Assembly: GCF_001949145.1 (NCBI RefSeq)
Contig: NW_019091399.1
Location: 488,809 to 500,588 of the forward strand
DNA: 11,780 nucleotides
From: Acanthaster planci
Taxonomy: Eukaryota > Echinodermata > Asteroidea > Valvatida > Acanthasteridae
Reading direction: 5' to 3'
Shown here piece after piece: positions 1 to 8,584 of the stretch. Position numbers and translations under genes: made by a program. A model generated the notes under the pieces. It was given only the letters and a program-made list of their open reading frames with translations. It was not told where the DNA came from and did not search any database. The number at the start of each line of letters is the position of its first letter. Positions within the stretch are counted from its first letter, which is position 1.

Positions 1-662
1 CTTAGGACCATTTTTCAACCATAGTTTTCAGCCTCTCTGCCCTCATATGAAAGCTTAAAGACCCAGGGAGTTGATCCTGGCAACGATTTACACAATCTCA
101 CCATTTTGGGGGCCAAACAATCTCCTTTTTCAAAAGATACCGTGGGGGAGGCACTTTTAATGCTAATGAGCTGGTCAGAAATTCTCACTTGAGTTAGTGG
201 TCTGCACCCTAAATAATTTTTTTTTTCCAAGAGTCGTCAGGGAATCTTTGGGCAGGGAACCAGACCACGCCAAAACAATAAACTGGTCTGTGTTTTTGCG
301 CTGTTTTCTATGCGGGCGTACATTGGTGTAGTGCAATTGTCAATGGCTAGGCTACGGCTATACAAAAACAAAAAGATAGGATGACCGCGTCATACAGTGC
401 TTATCAGCAGCCTCCACGCCTATTGATCATATAGCATTGGCAATGCAGATCACGTTTAACGTTCATTGCCATATGCATAGTGAATTTTAGTATGAGCTGC
501 ATGGCGAGCATTAGCGAAGCTGTACTGGTAGATCACAGTTCTAACTATGACTTCGGAGTTTCTGCCACGGGTTAAATTGTAGTTTGACTCATCTTGCATT
601 ACATTTTGTATGTATTGAGGACATTTTTCTGAGCGGGTTTATCGGAAAAAAGGGGAAAAATT
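1..662. other. Region upstream of exon 1, no gene seen
   Basis: No convincing coding exon is visible on either strand. The 71-codon minus-strand open frame near the left edge has no recognisable motif and no clear splice context. A seven-base inverted repeat (CAGACCA 261-267, TGGTCTG 284-290) and a T10 run near 217-226 are the only local structures. The TACATG runs so abundant further right are absent here, so the base texture differs from the intron-like DNA beyond 780. Confidence 0.5.
322..392 (+). promoter_or_regulatory. Possible core promoter of the exon 1 gene (weak)
   Basis: A TATA-like word, TATACAAA, lies at 359-366. An initiator-like TCATAC follows with its A at 392, 33 bases from the first T of the TATA word, and an inverted CCAAT box (ATTGG, 322-326) lies about 70 bases upstream of that A. 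The spacing is right for an RNA polymerase II core promoter serving the ATG at 663. The leader would be about 270 bases and would contain several upstream ATGs, which argues for caution. Each motif is short and could occur by chance. There may also be an untranslated exon further upstream. Confidence 0.15.
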
Positions 663-759
663 ATGGCCACTCTGTCTCGGAAAGTGGTCGCAGTAGCATT
701 GATCTTTACATTGATGACTGTCCTCGCGTATTTGCACTTCAGTGAATCTCCCATGAAAT
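663..759 (+). CDS. Candidate first coding exon of a type II membrane protein
   Basis: The ATG has A at -3 and G at +4, a good animal start context. It opens 32 codons plus one base. Residues 1-7 are MATLSRK, a short basic cytosolic tail. Residues 8 to about 26 are an uninterrupted hydrophobic segment (VVAVALIFTLMTVLAYLHF). Residues 27-32, SESPMK, begin a lumenal stem. This tail, anchor and stem order is the known plan of Golgi glycosyltransferases and sulfotransferases, with the N-terminus in the cytosol. If unspliced, the frame stops at 765-767. However, GTGAGT at 760-765 is a consensus splice donor, leaving the exon in phase 1. The phase matches the acceptor at 9162 and its second copy at 11708, where the split codon becomes TAC (Tyr). 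The enzyme family cannot be read from this exon alone. A small secreted or single-pass protein is an alternative. Confidence 0.55.
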
Positions 760-967
760 GTGAGTAGGCTTGCTGACAAGTTGTGGCCATATGGGCCTAG
801 CATGTACATGTAATCCAGGGTAAAAAGATGGTTTAGCGAATAGGCTATGTAGGCCTAGGCCTATGCATGATATGATGAATTCTACATAAAAGATGATTTG
901 TTTTTCGTACAGTACTGTAATGGCTACATGTATTTTACGGGAAGTTTAACTTAAGGAAGTGCATATT

Positions 968-983
968 TTGCCGGGAACGGCAA
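968..983. repeat. Short perfect inverted repeat TTGCCG/CGGCAA
   Basis: Six-base arms (968-973 and 978-983) surround GGAA. It lies in sequence with no gene and is probably a chance structure. Confidence 0.4.
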
Positions 984-1173
984 CAGTTTTTCAAAGCTAT
1001 TTTGCCAGGATGTTTTTCCAAATGTAGGCCTATATTAATTTAGTAAATACCACCTTCAATTTAGCAGTAGCTCAATAGGATAAACCTGAATGCCTGTGTA
1101 CGTCTTGAAGAGTTCCTATAACATGGTTATGGTGTGGGCACATGCCATGCCTAGGACTCGGGTAGAGGCACCC

Positions 1174-1188
1174 GTACATGTACATGTA
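1174..1188. repeat. TACATG microsatellite run
   Basis: GTACATGTACATGTA is one of dozens of short runs of the self-complementary hexamer in this window. It lies in a GC-richer stretch (about 1080-1420). That stretch holds a 97-codon minus-strand open frame of unknown origin, which I do not call as a gene because its end is translated from this repeat. Confidence 0.8.
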
Positions 1189-2085
1189 GTGTTTTGGAGG
1201 GGGTGTCTTAACTCGCCCAGCATCCAACCTGGGCAGCCTCCGAAGGGTCGGTACAGGGGCAGGGATTCAGCTGAATAGAAAAGTACCCTGTTGTAGATTA
1301 TCCAACAAGAACGGACCAGCTTGACAGCTCCAAACTTAGTTTTCGTGGCAACGTCAGGGACAGTGGTGGGAAAGGGGGTCAGAGAACAAAGCGGGAGGTT
1401 GCTGTGCACATGCCCTAGGGTGGGCTAGATTACTAAAATGGGGGTGCCCACAAGACCCACATAATCTTACTACTTATGTACATGTATGCAGCATCATGAG
1501 AATGCTTGTCAACTTGTACGCGTGTGAACTCATATGTGCCAACATGGCCAACTCGGATGGCGACCAACTGGTCGCATGAGTTTACTTTATAATTATACTT
1601 CGCAATTTGTGAGAAAAATGAAACAAAAAAATCAAACATTAGGCCTACCTCAGCTAAAAGTTAGTGATTACAGAATCATGTTTGATTCTCTCAGCGAAAC
1701 AGTTGAGTGCGACAGCTTTGTCAGTGTACAATCGCTCAGTACAGCGACGTCACACAGCCTTTGAAGTTTTAGAATGGGACCAGACCAGTCAATCGTGATG
1801 CACCACATAGTGCATGAAAGCCATGGAGACTTGTGCCAGCGTGGATCACAGCAGATCTTTCTGTGCAGACAATTAAACTTCCTGATGTTTCCCAATTAAA
1901 TCTTTTTTTATGAATGGAAATACATGTACATGTAACTCACCAAGCTCACAGGAAAGAGATCTGGCGAAAAGAAACCTCAGGAAAATCAGGAGATTTAGTG
2001 GGAAAATTTAATGGAGAATTAGAGTGATCTTGTCTCAGAGGAGGTCTGCATGGTCTGTCAAATCTGCTTTTATGGAAGGGCATGA

Positions 2086-2104
2086 TTTTATGACCATCAT
2101 AAAA
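2086..2104. repeat. Perfect inverted repeat TTTTATGA/TCATAAAA
   Basis: Eight-base arms at 2086-2093 and 2097-2104 are separated by CCA. This near-palindrome has the form of a dimeric DNA-binding site, but no regulator can be named. Confidence 0.5.
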
Positions 2105-2310
2105 CTTTGATTCTTTTTTACATATATTGGACATACATGTACATGTACCGGTACCTCTTCAAGTTTACTTGAAGTAAGCGGGTGTGATCTGAAACTGTTG
2201 CACTATTTTTTGTTTGTTTTGTTGATTGTTTCAATATATATGTAATGTTGACCCAATTTATATTTGTATTTTACTATGTCTTGATTGACCCAAGGTTTTG
2301 ATTCATTTTT

Positions 2311-2368
2311 CAAAATCACACTCCTAGAAAAACTGCACGCCTGGAAATGTCCAGGAGTGTGTTTTTTG
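2311..2368. repeat. Hairpin with nested arms
   Basis: CACACTCCT (2317-2325) pairs perfectly with AGGAGTGTG (2353-2361). The pairing continues outward into CAAAA (2311-2315) and TTTTTG across one mismatch, giving about 14 paired bases. Within the loop, CCTGGA and TCCAGG form a competing smaller hairpin. The loop word TGCACGCCTG recurs as a direct repeat just beyond the right arm (near 2367-2376). This could be a remnant of a small inverted-repeat element. No transcript or gene is evident around it. Confidence 0.55.
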
Positions 2369-3207
2369 CACGCCTGCAATTTCCAAATCACAAAGACTGG
2401 TTGACCAAACCATATGAATTGGTTGTTGGTACCATGCGTGTACATGTTGACCTGTTCTCTATCACAGTTACCAGTAGCACACTAGCCTACCAGGCCTCAG
2501 TCATGTCAGTGTAATGCAGTGTGCCCTCCACGACAACAAAAAAAGGTGTAAGCAAAGCTATTGTCAAGAAGGCAGTATACATGTATGCTCTGTATTTTCA
2601 CGGCACCGGTTGAATTTAGCAAAATGATAGATTGCTGGATGAGCAATAAAAATGCACAGTAGTCCTACATGTACTACATGATACTATGTAAGTGTTTTGG
2701 GGGCCATAAAAGTATGTCGCGACTTCATCTTCATGAGATGGAATTATGGAAATCAGACCACTTTATGCAGTTTCAGATTTTTTTGGGGGTACAAACAGTC
2801 CTCCAGAACCACAAGTCTAGGAAAACAAAATGTGGTAATTAAGTGCTGGAGTCAATTCACGGGTACAATAACCAAAACTTAAAAAAGGTTTTAATATTTT
2901 GGGATGAAAAAGCCACCGCGTGATATTCGAAGCCAGCTAGAAAAATATTTCAGCATGCTCGTAAGATATACTTGTACATGTAGCTAGGTGCCATCAACTG
3001 CAATTGCCATCATCCCTATGGTGTTGAGCATTGCCTCCCCATGGCCTTCTGCTTTCACCTGGGGATTAGATCGTTTGCGTGTTCATGAGGATCAGTCTGG
3101 TGCCTGACCATACTTTTAATTGGTGTTCGTTTTAGTCTGTGGTGTCTGGTATTAACACAGGGTCAAGTCCTCATGGCATGCAATTTTATCCTAGCAAACA
3201 TGAAATC

Positions 3208-3266
3208 AAGTACATGTTCTATGTGTACGTACCTTGAAATTAAACATCAAATACGTACATGTACTT
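3208..3266. repeat. 15-bp inverted repeat with one interrupted arm
   Basis: The right arm TACGTACATGTACTT (3252-3266) is the exact reverse complement of AAGTACATG plus TACGTA on the left (3208-3231), where the two halves are separated by nine extra bases. Much of the match is TACATG-type sequence, so its significance is less than its length suggests. Confidence 0.45.
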
Positions 3267-3430
3267 GTAACTGTACACAGGATAATTGTGGGGACTACCT
3301 GGAAATAAAGTAACTCCTTGGGAGGAGGTTATGTCCTCTTCGCTGCAAGTCTTGCATAATTATTAGTGGTATTTTCTTACATGTACATTTTTTATACGTA
3401 TACATTACATTGCAGTTGAAAGGTACTTTC

Positions 3431-3661
3431 AGAAGGGGAAAGTTTCACAATTCTTCCAATCCGGGAAAATGTACATGTATATTCATTTCACAAATTGTGA
3501 ACAATTTTCCCCTTCAGTGGGAAATTTTTCACAACTTGCATGTATTTCACAAGCTGGAAAAATTTTCACACTCTTTTAAGTGGGAAAAATGTTCACAAGT
3601 GGGAAAAAAGTTTCACATATTATCCCACACGTGGGAAAAGATATTCATGCCTTTTCACACA
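3431..3661. repeat. Degenerate TTCACA / GTGGGAAA array
   Basis: The block alternates TTTCACA words with GGGAAA or GTGGGAAAA words at irregular spacing of about 20-45 bases. Exact GTGGGAAA occurs at 3517-3524, 3580-3587, 3599-3606 and 3631-3638. The last is preceded by C, giving CGTGGGAAA, and sits in an inverted pair, TCCCAC-AC-GTGGGA. TTCACAAATTGTGAA (3487-3501) is a perfect palindrome with a one-base centre. GTGGGAA is the known core of CSL/Su(H)/RBP-J sites (YGTGRGAAM), so a Notch-responsive element is conceivable. A decayed minisatellite is the simpler reading. The three overlapping open frames through it shift phase along the repeats and are not genes. Confidence 0.65.
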
Positions 3662-4294
3662 GTTACATGTACATGTACCTTTCATTTGTAATAGCACATG
3701 TAGTGTACATGTATGCATCAAAGAAGACACTGTCTATGCACATGTACATGTACCTACCTGTAGCTGTGCACCCCCTTACCTTGACAGGTAGCTGGCTGCA
3801 TGAAGTACTGCAATTTAGCCGAGGCCGGCAAAATACTGCATGTATAAATTGCATACTTTAGATGTGTCTGAATCCAAAAAGACACTCTATGCGTGATGGT
3901 GACACTAGACTTATGTGTACTTCTAAATATGAAATAAATGTTTCATTTACATGTAGGATCAACATATACATGTACATGTATCTGCCTTTCCTTTCCTAGG
4001 CAATGTTAAAAAGTGTCTGTCCACTCCGAGCAATATTTGTAAAACTGATACCCCTAGGTGCAATATGAGCCAATATTTCTATTGTATTCAATGCCTGGAA
4101 CTTCAAGAGTTGATTTTGTTCAGCAGTTTTAAAGGTTTGTATAACAAATTATTTGATAAATTCTGTACTCAAGCAGAAAATGCCTTTCCTGAACAGGTGG
4201 ACAGGCGCTTAGATGAGACATTGGGAGAAGGCCAAATGCCAAATGTGAAGGCAATACATGCAGTTGTACCCGCACCATGTACTGGTACAACTAC

Positions 4295-4313
4295 TGTACA
4301 TGTACATGTACAT
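4295..4313. repeat. TACATG microsatellite run
   Basis: This is about three consecutive TGTACA/TACATG units, one of the longest pure runs in the unique part of the window. Nearby open frames (4065-4322 and 4277-4561) run through it and end in His/Val/Thr/Cys strings that are simply its translation. Confidence 0.85.
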
Positions 4314-4417
4314 CACAGCTAACACTGACATGCCCTTATACCTCATTATTCATTGTGCAATACCTGCATATACATGTATCCCGGTCATCTACATGTAATT
4401 GGTGGATGGTTGATCAC

Positions 4418-4450
4418 GTGCCATTGATTATTCGTTTTATTCAATGGCAC
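4418..4450. repeat. Perfect 10-bp inverted repeat GTGCCATTGA/TCAATGGCAC
   Basis: The arms at 4418-4427 and 4441-4450 are exact reverse complements around a 13-base AT-rich loop. The left arm overlaps a CACGTG E-box (4415-4420). It is not a terminator in any sense that applies to an animal gene. It may be a remnant of a small foldback element. Confidence 0.6.
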
Positions 4451-4782
4451 CTGTTGAATAGAACTTCCTTTCACTTACCGTACATTAACTTGTTTCAGCT
4501 CCCATTTCACGTTCTGGCAATTTCATTCACAAGAGGAAAAGAAAGTAGGGACCCACTCTAATATTACATGTACACAAATATGTTCTGCAAATGAGGGATG
4601 TCAATATGTGAGGACCGTTAATCGACCTCCTTTACAGAAGAGGGGATAATGAATTTTTCACTTGCATGCAGGGGTAGGAATAATTTCATAAGGTGACCAA
4701 TGAAATGTTCTATTCCATGAAACAAAATTCCATTAATATTTGTATAAAGTAGGCCTAAAGACCTCTACCACTTGGGTGCTCT

Positions 4783-4810
4783 GCAAATGCATTTAATGTC
4801 ATGCATTTGC
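4783..4810. repeat. Perfect 10-bp inverted repeat GCAAATGCAT/ATGCATTTGC
   Basis: The arms at 4783-4792 and 4801-4810 flank an eight-base spacer. The left side contains TGCAAAT, seven of eight bases of the POU octamer ATGCAAAT. A dimeric POU-type site is one reading, chance another. Confidence 0.55.
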
Positions 4811-4980
4811 CCTCCCAATAGTTCCTATACATATTAAGAGTGTAAAATAAGCCAAAATTATTTATGTCATTCTTTTTTTCAGCCAAATTACAGCTGTACA
4901 AATTACATACATGTATCCGTACATGTACAAGGGGCTACATATCCTGGGTATCCTCACAATACAAATTCCAAAATACTGTT

Positions 4981-5075
4981 CGTAGCAGGTTTAACTTTAC
5001 ACGTAGTAGGTTTAACAGTCAAGGATGGCAACAGAATAAAACAAAGTTAACTTGTGCAGGCAGAGAACCTGCTAC
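4981..5075. repeat. Tandem CGTAGYAGGTTTAAC pair plus inverted copy
   Basis: CGTAGCAGGTTTAAC (4981-4995) repeats with one change at 5002-5016, a 21-base period. AACCTGCTAC (5066-5075) is the exact reverse complement of the core GTAGCAGGTT. AAAGTTAAC (5043-5051) is close to an inverted copy of the adjoining GTTTAACTTT. Together they form a loose foldback of about 95 bases. Confidence 0.45.
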
Positions 5076-6074
5076 ATTATTGATTGTATGAAATGCAAAC
5101 TTGTATGAACAGAAAACAGATGCAAGAAAGTAAAACTGAAAGTGCACATGTACTGATACCATCAGTAAATAAAATTGTGAAATTGAAAACACATGTACAA
5201 TAGTACGCATCAGTAAATTGAATACTTAAAAGCCAGATGTGCCCAAACATCAATGCTGGGAAAGTTATAATGAAGAACATGTAAACGCCTGAGCAACTGT
5301 AAACATTTTACAACTGTTTAAATTCACCTCACAAGTAAAGGTATGAGTTTATGTGTATAAGGTTTCACAGATGCCCGAACAACAGGGCAGGCTTTCCACA
5401 CAATTCACAAACAATACGGTAATCCTAAGAACACAGACCTGCATTTACACATGTTCTGATACATGTACGTACTGGTACAAGAAAGTGAGCATTGCAATGT
5501 GGAAACATAAAGTGTACATTTACGTGTGGTTAATTTACGTACGTGATGACAGAGAAAAACTAGAGAGGAAATGCCTTGCTACATGTACGTACACATATGT
5601 ATGGGCACATGTATGTAGATTCAAACATGTGCATGTACTGTAATCTACATATATACATATATTGATAGTGTGGTGCTCTGAGATGTCTTCGACTCTTATA
5701 TCATTGATTACTTATATTGCAGACAATTTGGTTGAATGGATATCATTGGGTGTTCACAATCTTCTGTAGTCTGATTCTCAGGTCAAAAATTGGACTATTT
5801 TTTTTCAGAGAATCTGTTAGTCCATTACATACATGTATGCATGTATTCACATGTACCGGTACATGGAGCTGCCAATTGTGATCAAAATGGGAGGAAGATT
5901 CCTACCCATTCTGGAACATGTCCTAATAAAATGTCTTGGAATTTTCTCAACCCAGCGTCATTAATCTTTGCGTAGTGTTATTGTTTGCCAATATCTGAAA
6001 AGCTGAATGGTTTAAAAACCAGACTGGCATGACATACATGTACATGGTACTGTTCACGTGTATGTGTAGTATAG

Positions 6075-6305
6075 TCATATCGGTACTCCACTTTCACCAG
6101 TGGAGGATACGCTGTACATGTACATGTGTACTTGTACATGTATAAGGCAGGGATTCAGAACCAGTTTTATCATGTTTATTGCAGTCATCTTGGTCTGGCT
6201 GTTCCAGTACAAATGGAACATGTACCTGTTCGAGGTGCTGCTAATGGATACATCTACATTGGCAACAGTAACCTTGTGAATCACTGTGTGTGTGGATCTG
6301 TTTGA
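6075..6305 (+). CDS. Unassigned 76-codon open frame, possible exon
   Basis: The frame is open from just after a TAG (6072-6074) to a TGA (6303-6305). The first part translates TACATG repeats (Tyr/Met/His/Val-rich). The second half has ordinary protein composition, including HLGLAVPVQMEHVPVRG and GYIYIGNSNLVNH. A good acceptor, TTTATCATGTTTATTGCAG, precedes CATCTTGG at about 6195, but joining there needs phase 2. It therefore cannot follow exon 1 directly in this frame. I do not recognise a family. A minus-strand open frame covers the same bases. It is listed because its C-terminal half does not look like repeat translation. Confidence 0.15.
   Translation, partial: SYRYSTFTSGGYAVHVHVYLYMYKAGIQNQFYHVYCSHLGLAVPVQMEHVPVRGAANGYIYIGNSNLVNHCVCGSV
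6113..6142. repeat. Interrupted TACATG run
   Basis: This is a run of TGTACATGTACATG followed by diverged units (TGTACTTGTACATGTA). It forms the repeat-translated first part of the open frame at 6075-6305. Confidence 0.7.
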
Positions 6306-6424
6306 TAATTTATTAATTTTGAGTTTGTATTAATAGACAGTGGCCATTTCTCATTTGTTTGTACCGGTTTCATATCTCATTCAAGTTTTATTGGTAGACA
6401 TTTATTAATTTAAGACATTTGCAT

Positions 6425-6436
6425 TGTGTGTGTGTG
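6425..6436 (+). repeat. (TG)6 dinucleotide run at the left edge of copy 1
   Basis: This is a short TG run directly after CAT. The matching position in copy 2 has seven units (9236-9249) and follows the ambiguous base. Sequence upstream of 6422 differs from sequence upstream of 9233, so this run marks the left boundary of the duplicated unit. Confidence 0.85.
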
Positions 6437-6576
6437 TATTTATGGAGGAACAGAGTTGCCCTACTCCACGTTTCCTTCCTCTGTCATTTCATGGATTTGA
6501 CCGTGAACTGTTACTGATGTACAGGTGCATTGAACCGTCATAGTAGATGAACATGTACACTGTGTGGTTTCAATTT

Positions 6577-6631
6577 TGGAATGAGAAATTTTACTTGTTG
6601 ACAGTGTTTGAAAAGTCTGTTTCTCATTCCA
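6577..6631. repeat. Perfect 12-bp inverted repeat TGGAATGAGAAA/TTTCTCATTCCA, copy 1
   Basis: The arms at 6577-6588 and 6620-6631 enclose a 31-base loop. A second, seven-base pair (ATTCCAT near 6626, ATGGAAT near 6648) overlaps the right arm. CATTCCA/TGGAATG is the known MCAT motif of TEAD factors, here in inverted orientation. The 86-codon open frame through this region is repeated in copy 2 but loses its reading frame at the lysine-rich tract, so I do not call it a gene. Confidence 0.7.
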
Positions 6632-8150
6632 TCACGAACTCACATTCATGGAATAGAATTTCTAAGTCATTGCAGTGTCTGCCAGGCTTCTACTCCGCCT
6701 TCCACAAAAAAAAAGACAAAAAACAAAATTCTGAGAACAGAACTCATGGTCATGATGGTAATGCCTGCATTGTACATGTACATGATGAATTCAGTTTAAA
6801 ACAATAAAGGATAATACCAGTACCTTTACTGTGATTCCAGGGTTAAAAAAACATTGCAGCCCACTGGATCAGAACCTTAGTACAATGTACATGTACATCT
6901 ACGTTGTATGTATGTGCTGTAATAAGGAAGTGATGGGACCATGGCAAAATATACCCGTATTGATATTATTTACCGGATGATTCCACTGCTAAATTAACTC
7001 AATTTGTCATATTTGCATTTATGTTTTGAAAAAATAGTAAGTACAGTAAATATTGTACTAAGATTTCACAGAAGATCAGTTGTTGAAAGCCTTCCTGCTC
7101 ACCCTAAAACCAGTCTAGCCTGAGGAAGATGGCTGTTTACAGGTCCGGGTACCTTTTGGATGTGTACTCTTATACATACATATACTTATGGCAACTCATG
7201 TTCTGTTCAGAAAATGGCTAGAACTATAATAACCAAGTGAAATTGGCCAAAAAGTACATTTACACTAGTCCCACCAATAATAATTCATACATGTACATTG
7301 TGTACATGAACTGGCACATGTACCCAGATATGCATACTGATGCATAATACATTTTGCCTTGGATCATCAGACATCCTTAAGGACCCTACAGTTCTAATGC
7401 TACTGGAATAATTTATTGCCTTCACTTTGAACCGCGTGAAAAATGTAGATCATTTTCATGTAACGTTTGGTTTAACCAGTACTCAATACAGTTTACATGT
7501 ACTGTACATGTACCAGTACAGTGTGCGGTAAATGTTGCATTCAGGTAAAATAAACCTTTTCAAAACATCTGTGTCTGTGAGATGGTCAGTTTCTTGTAAC
7601 TATTTTGTCAGAACTTTAACTGATGGAAGATGTTTAATAGTCTAATTTACACTTACATGTTACATGACAGTGTAATTTATTGATGAAACCGAACTTGTTA
7701 TGAAGGATTATATTATTTTCCTTAAAACCCAGTTTCATTTTTTTCTGACCTTGTGGTTGACATACTGTAGGTGTAGTAAACCTTCTTGCACACTTTTTCT
7801 GACATGTACTGTATATGTACATGCACTTTATTGATGATGAAACCTAACTGTACGTAGGATGTACATGTACACACACATGTACTTGTAATAGAAAAACTGG
7901 TCTGAACTGTCTGCCTATTTTATCAGACATGTACCGGTAACATACATGTACACTGTACATGTATTTTAATATTTCCAAAATACAGAAAAGAAGACAAGGA
8001 TTTAAACCATACCCTTTTAGGTGTGATGCCAGAAAAAGTGTACAAGTTGAGAGGGCCTGCATGTGCTGCAGTGTCATGCTTATTACATGTACAGTGTACC
8101 TGTATGAGTTCAGAAAAATGAAAATGAAATGCTTGGAAAAAAATGATTTA
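6632..8150. other. Non-coding part of copy 1, no gene seen
   Basis: AT-rich sequence with TACATG runs. An AATAAA at 6803-6808 has no coding sequence before it. The corresponding part of copy 2 is about 9451-10655. The 129-codon minus-strand frame at 7844-8233 is interrupted in copy 2 by substitutions and indels, so it is not maintained as a protein. Confidence 0.5.
7521..7871. other. 351-bp block present only in copy 1
   Basis: Copy 2 reads straight from the left flank (CAGTACA) into the right flank (CACACATGTAC) at about 10377. The block is bounded by GTACA on both sides (7516-7520 and 7867-7871). That is the footprint of a microhomology deletion in copy 2 or of an insertion in copy 1. Inside, TTTATTGATGAAACCGAACT (near 7676) recurs in a diverged form near 7827. 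No transposase, terminal repeats or RNA gene is visible. Confidence 0.8.
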
Positions 8151-8212
8151 GGACTTGACTTGGGACAAGTTGACTTGTGTCTGGACTTCACTTGGGAAAA
8201 CTTGAAGAGGAA
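8151..8212 (+). repeat. GACTTGACTTGGGA-type minisatellite, copy 1
   Basis: Imperfect units built from GACTTG, ACTTGGGA and AAGTTGACT follow each other. The same tract in copy 2 (10656-10740) is 30 bases longer, which shows the array is unstable. Confidence 0.6.
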
Positions 8213-8256
8213 AAATACACTGTATATGTACATGTAACTTGTCTGCTTGTATTGGT

Positions 8257-8470
8257 CAGTGGTGTAGCTAGGATTTTACTGGGGGGCACAAATGGGGCAC
8301 CAGCATCTTGGGAGGGCACCAGCTTTCAGTGGTGTGTTTTTGGGGGCAAGTTTTGTTAGCCTTGTTCAATACAGTGTATATCTATTCATCCATTTTCGTT
8401 TTCAGTGGGGGGGGCCACCGGGAATTGGGGGGGGGGCACAAGTCCCCTCAGCCCCCCCCCCCGGCGGCTG
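8257..8470 (+). mobile_element. Probable non-autonomous DNA-transposon remnant, G-rich, copy 1
   Basis: It starts CAGTGGTGTAGCTAGG, followed by GGGGGG-CACA and GGGCACC repeats. It ends in a long C-run and CGGCGGCTGG, which weakly mirrors the start. From general knowledge, ends like CAGTGGCGTAGCTAGG followed by G-runs occur on many animal DNA transposons, but I cannot assign a superfamily. The 133-codon and shorter open frames across it are Gly/Pro-rich by-products of the G- and C-runs. Both copies of the duplication carry it. Confidence 0.45.
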
Positions 8471-8516
8471 GTACAGGTACATGTGCGTATATGTGTTTAT
8501 GTTTACATACATTTAC

Positions 8517-8535
8517 GTGTACATGTACATGTACA
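8517..8535. repeat. TACATG microsatellite run
   Basis: About three pure hexamer units sit within a broader decayed stretch (8471-8550) of TATGT/TACAT words. In copy 2 the same place (about 11043-11060) reads CGTATACAAGTACATGTACAG, so the run has changed by substitution and unit loss. Confidence 0.8.
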
Positions 8536-8584
8536 GCTACATTACATTACACGGATACAATGGACATATAGTGGTAGTAGAAAA

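Larger units (their letters stand above)
766..3430. other. Intron-like stretch, no gene seen
   Basis: It contains TACATG and AGGCCTA words, small inverted repeats listed separately, and short open frames without recognisable motifs. One 24-codon minus-strand stretch (2984-3058) follows a CCCCAG acceptor-like site and ends in TAG. It reads like protein but is too short to support. Confidence 0.5.
3662..6074. other. Intron-like stretch rich in TACATG runs, no gene seen
   Basis: TACATG and TACGTA words are especially dense at about 3660-3760, 4290-4400 and 5450-5660. Open frames here are His/Val/Cys/Thr/Tyr-rich translations of those runs. The frame at 4065-4322 has a more ordinary middle part but no supporting splice sites in phase. 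Confidence 0.5.

Noticed and set aside
1116-1409. 97-codon minus-strand open frame in a GC-richer patch
   Set aside because: It has no recognised motif, no clear splice sites, and one end made of TACATG translation. It may be an old repeat but cannot be supported as a gene.
2984-3058. 24-codon minus-strand stretch after CCCCAG, reading VKAEGHGEAMLNTIG and onward to TAG
   Set aside because: It is too short, with a weak pyrimidine tract. The plus strand is also open here, so coding status cannot be decided.
3431-3661. CRISPR array
   Set aside because: The repeated words are short and irregularly spaced, spacers are not uniform, and the DNA is animal-like.
3410-3861. Three overlapping open frames of 83-93 codons
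   Set aside because: They are different phases of the same degenerate TTCACA/GTGGGAAA array and adjoining TACATG runs.
4065-4322. Open frame with an ordinary-looking middle part
   Set aside because: A CCTAG acceptor-like site lies upstream, but another frame looks equally protein-like, no donor fits, and the end is repeat translation.
6547-6807. 86-codon open frame repeated at 9366-9608
   Set aside because: Similarity between copies is that of the whole duplicated segment. A deletion near the lysine tract shifts the frame, and there is no recognisable domain.
6803-6808. AATAAA as a gene 3' end
   Set aside because: No coding sequence precedes it. The hexamer is common in AT-rich DNA and is merely copied in both duplicate segments.
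7844-8233. 129-codon minus-strand open frame
   Set aside because: It runs through TACATG repeats and a minisatellite, and the matching region of copy 2 is broken into separate frames, so the reading frame is not maintained.
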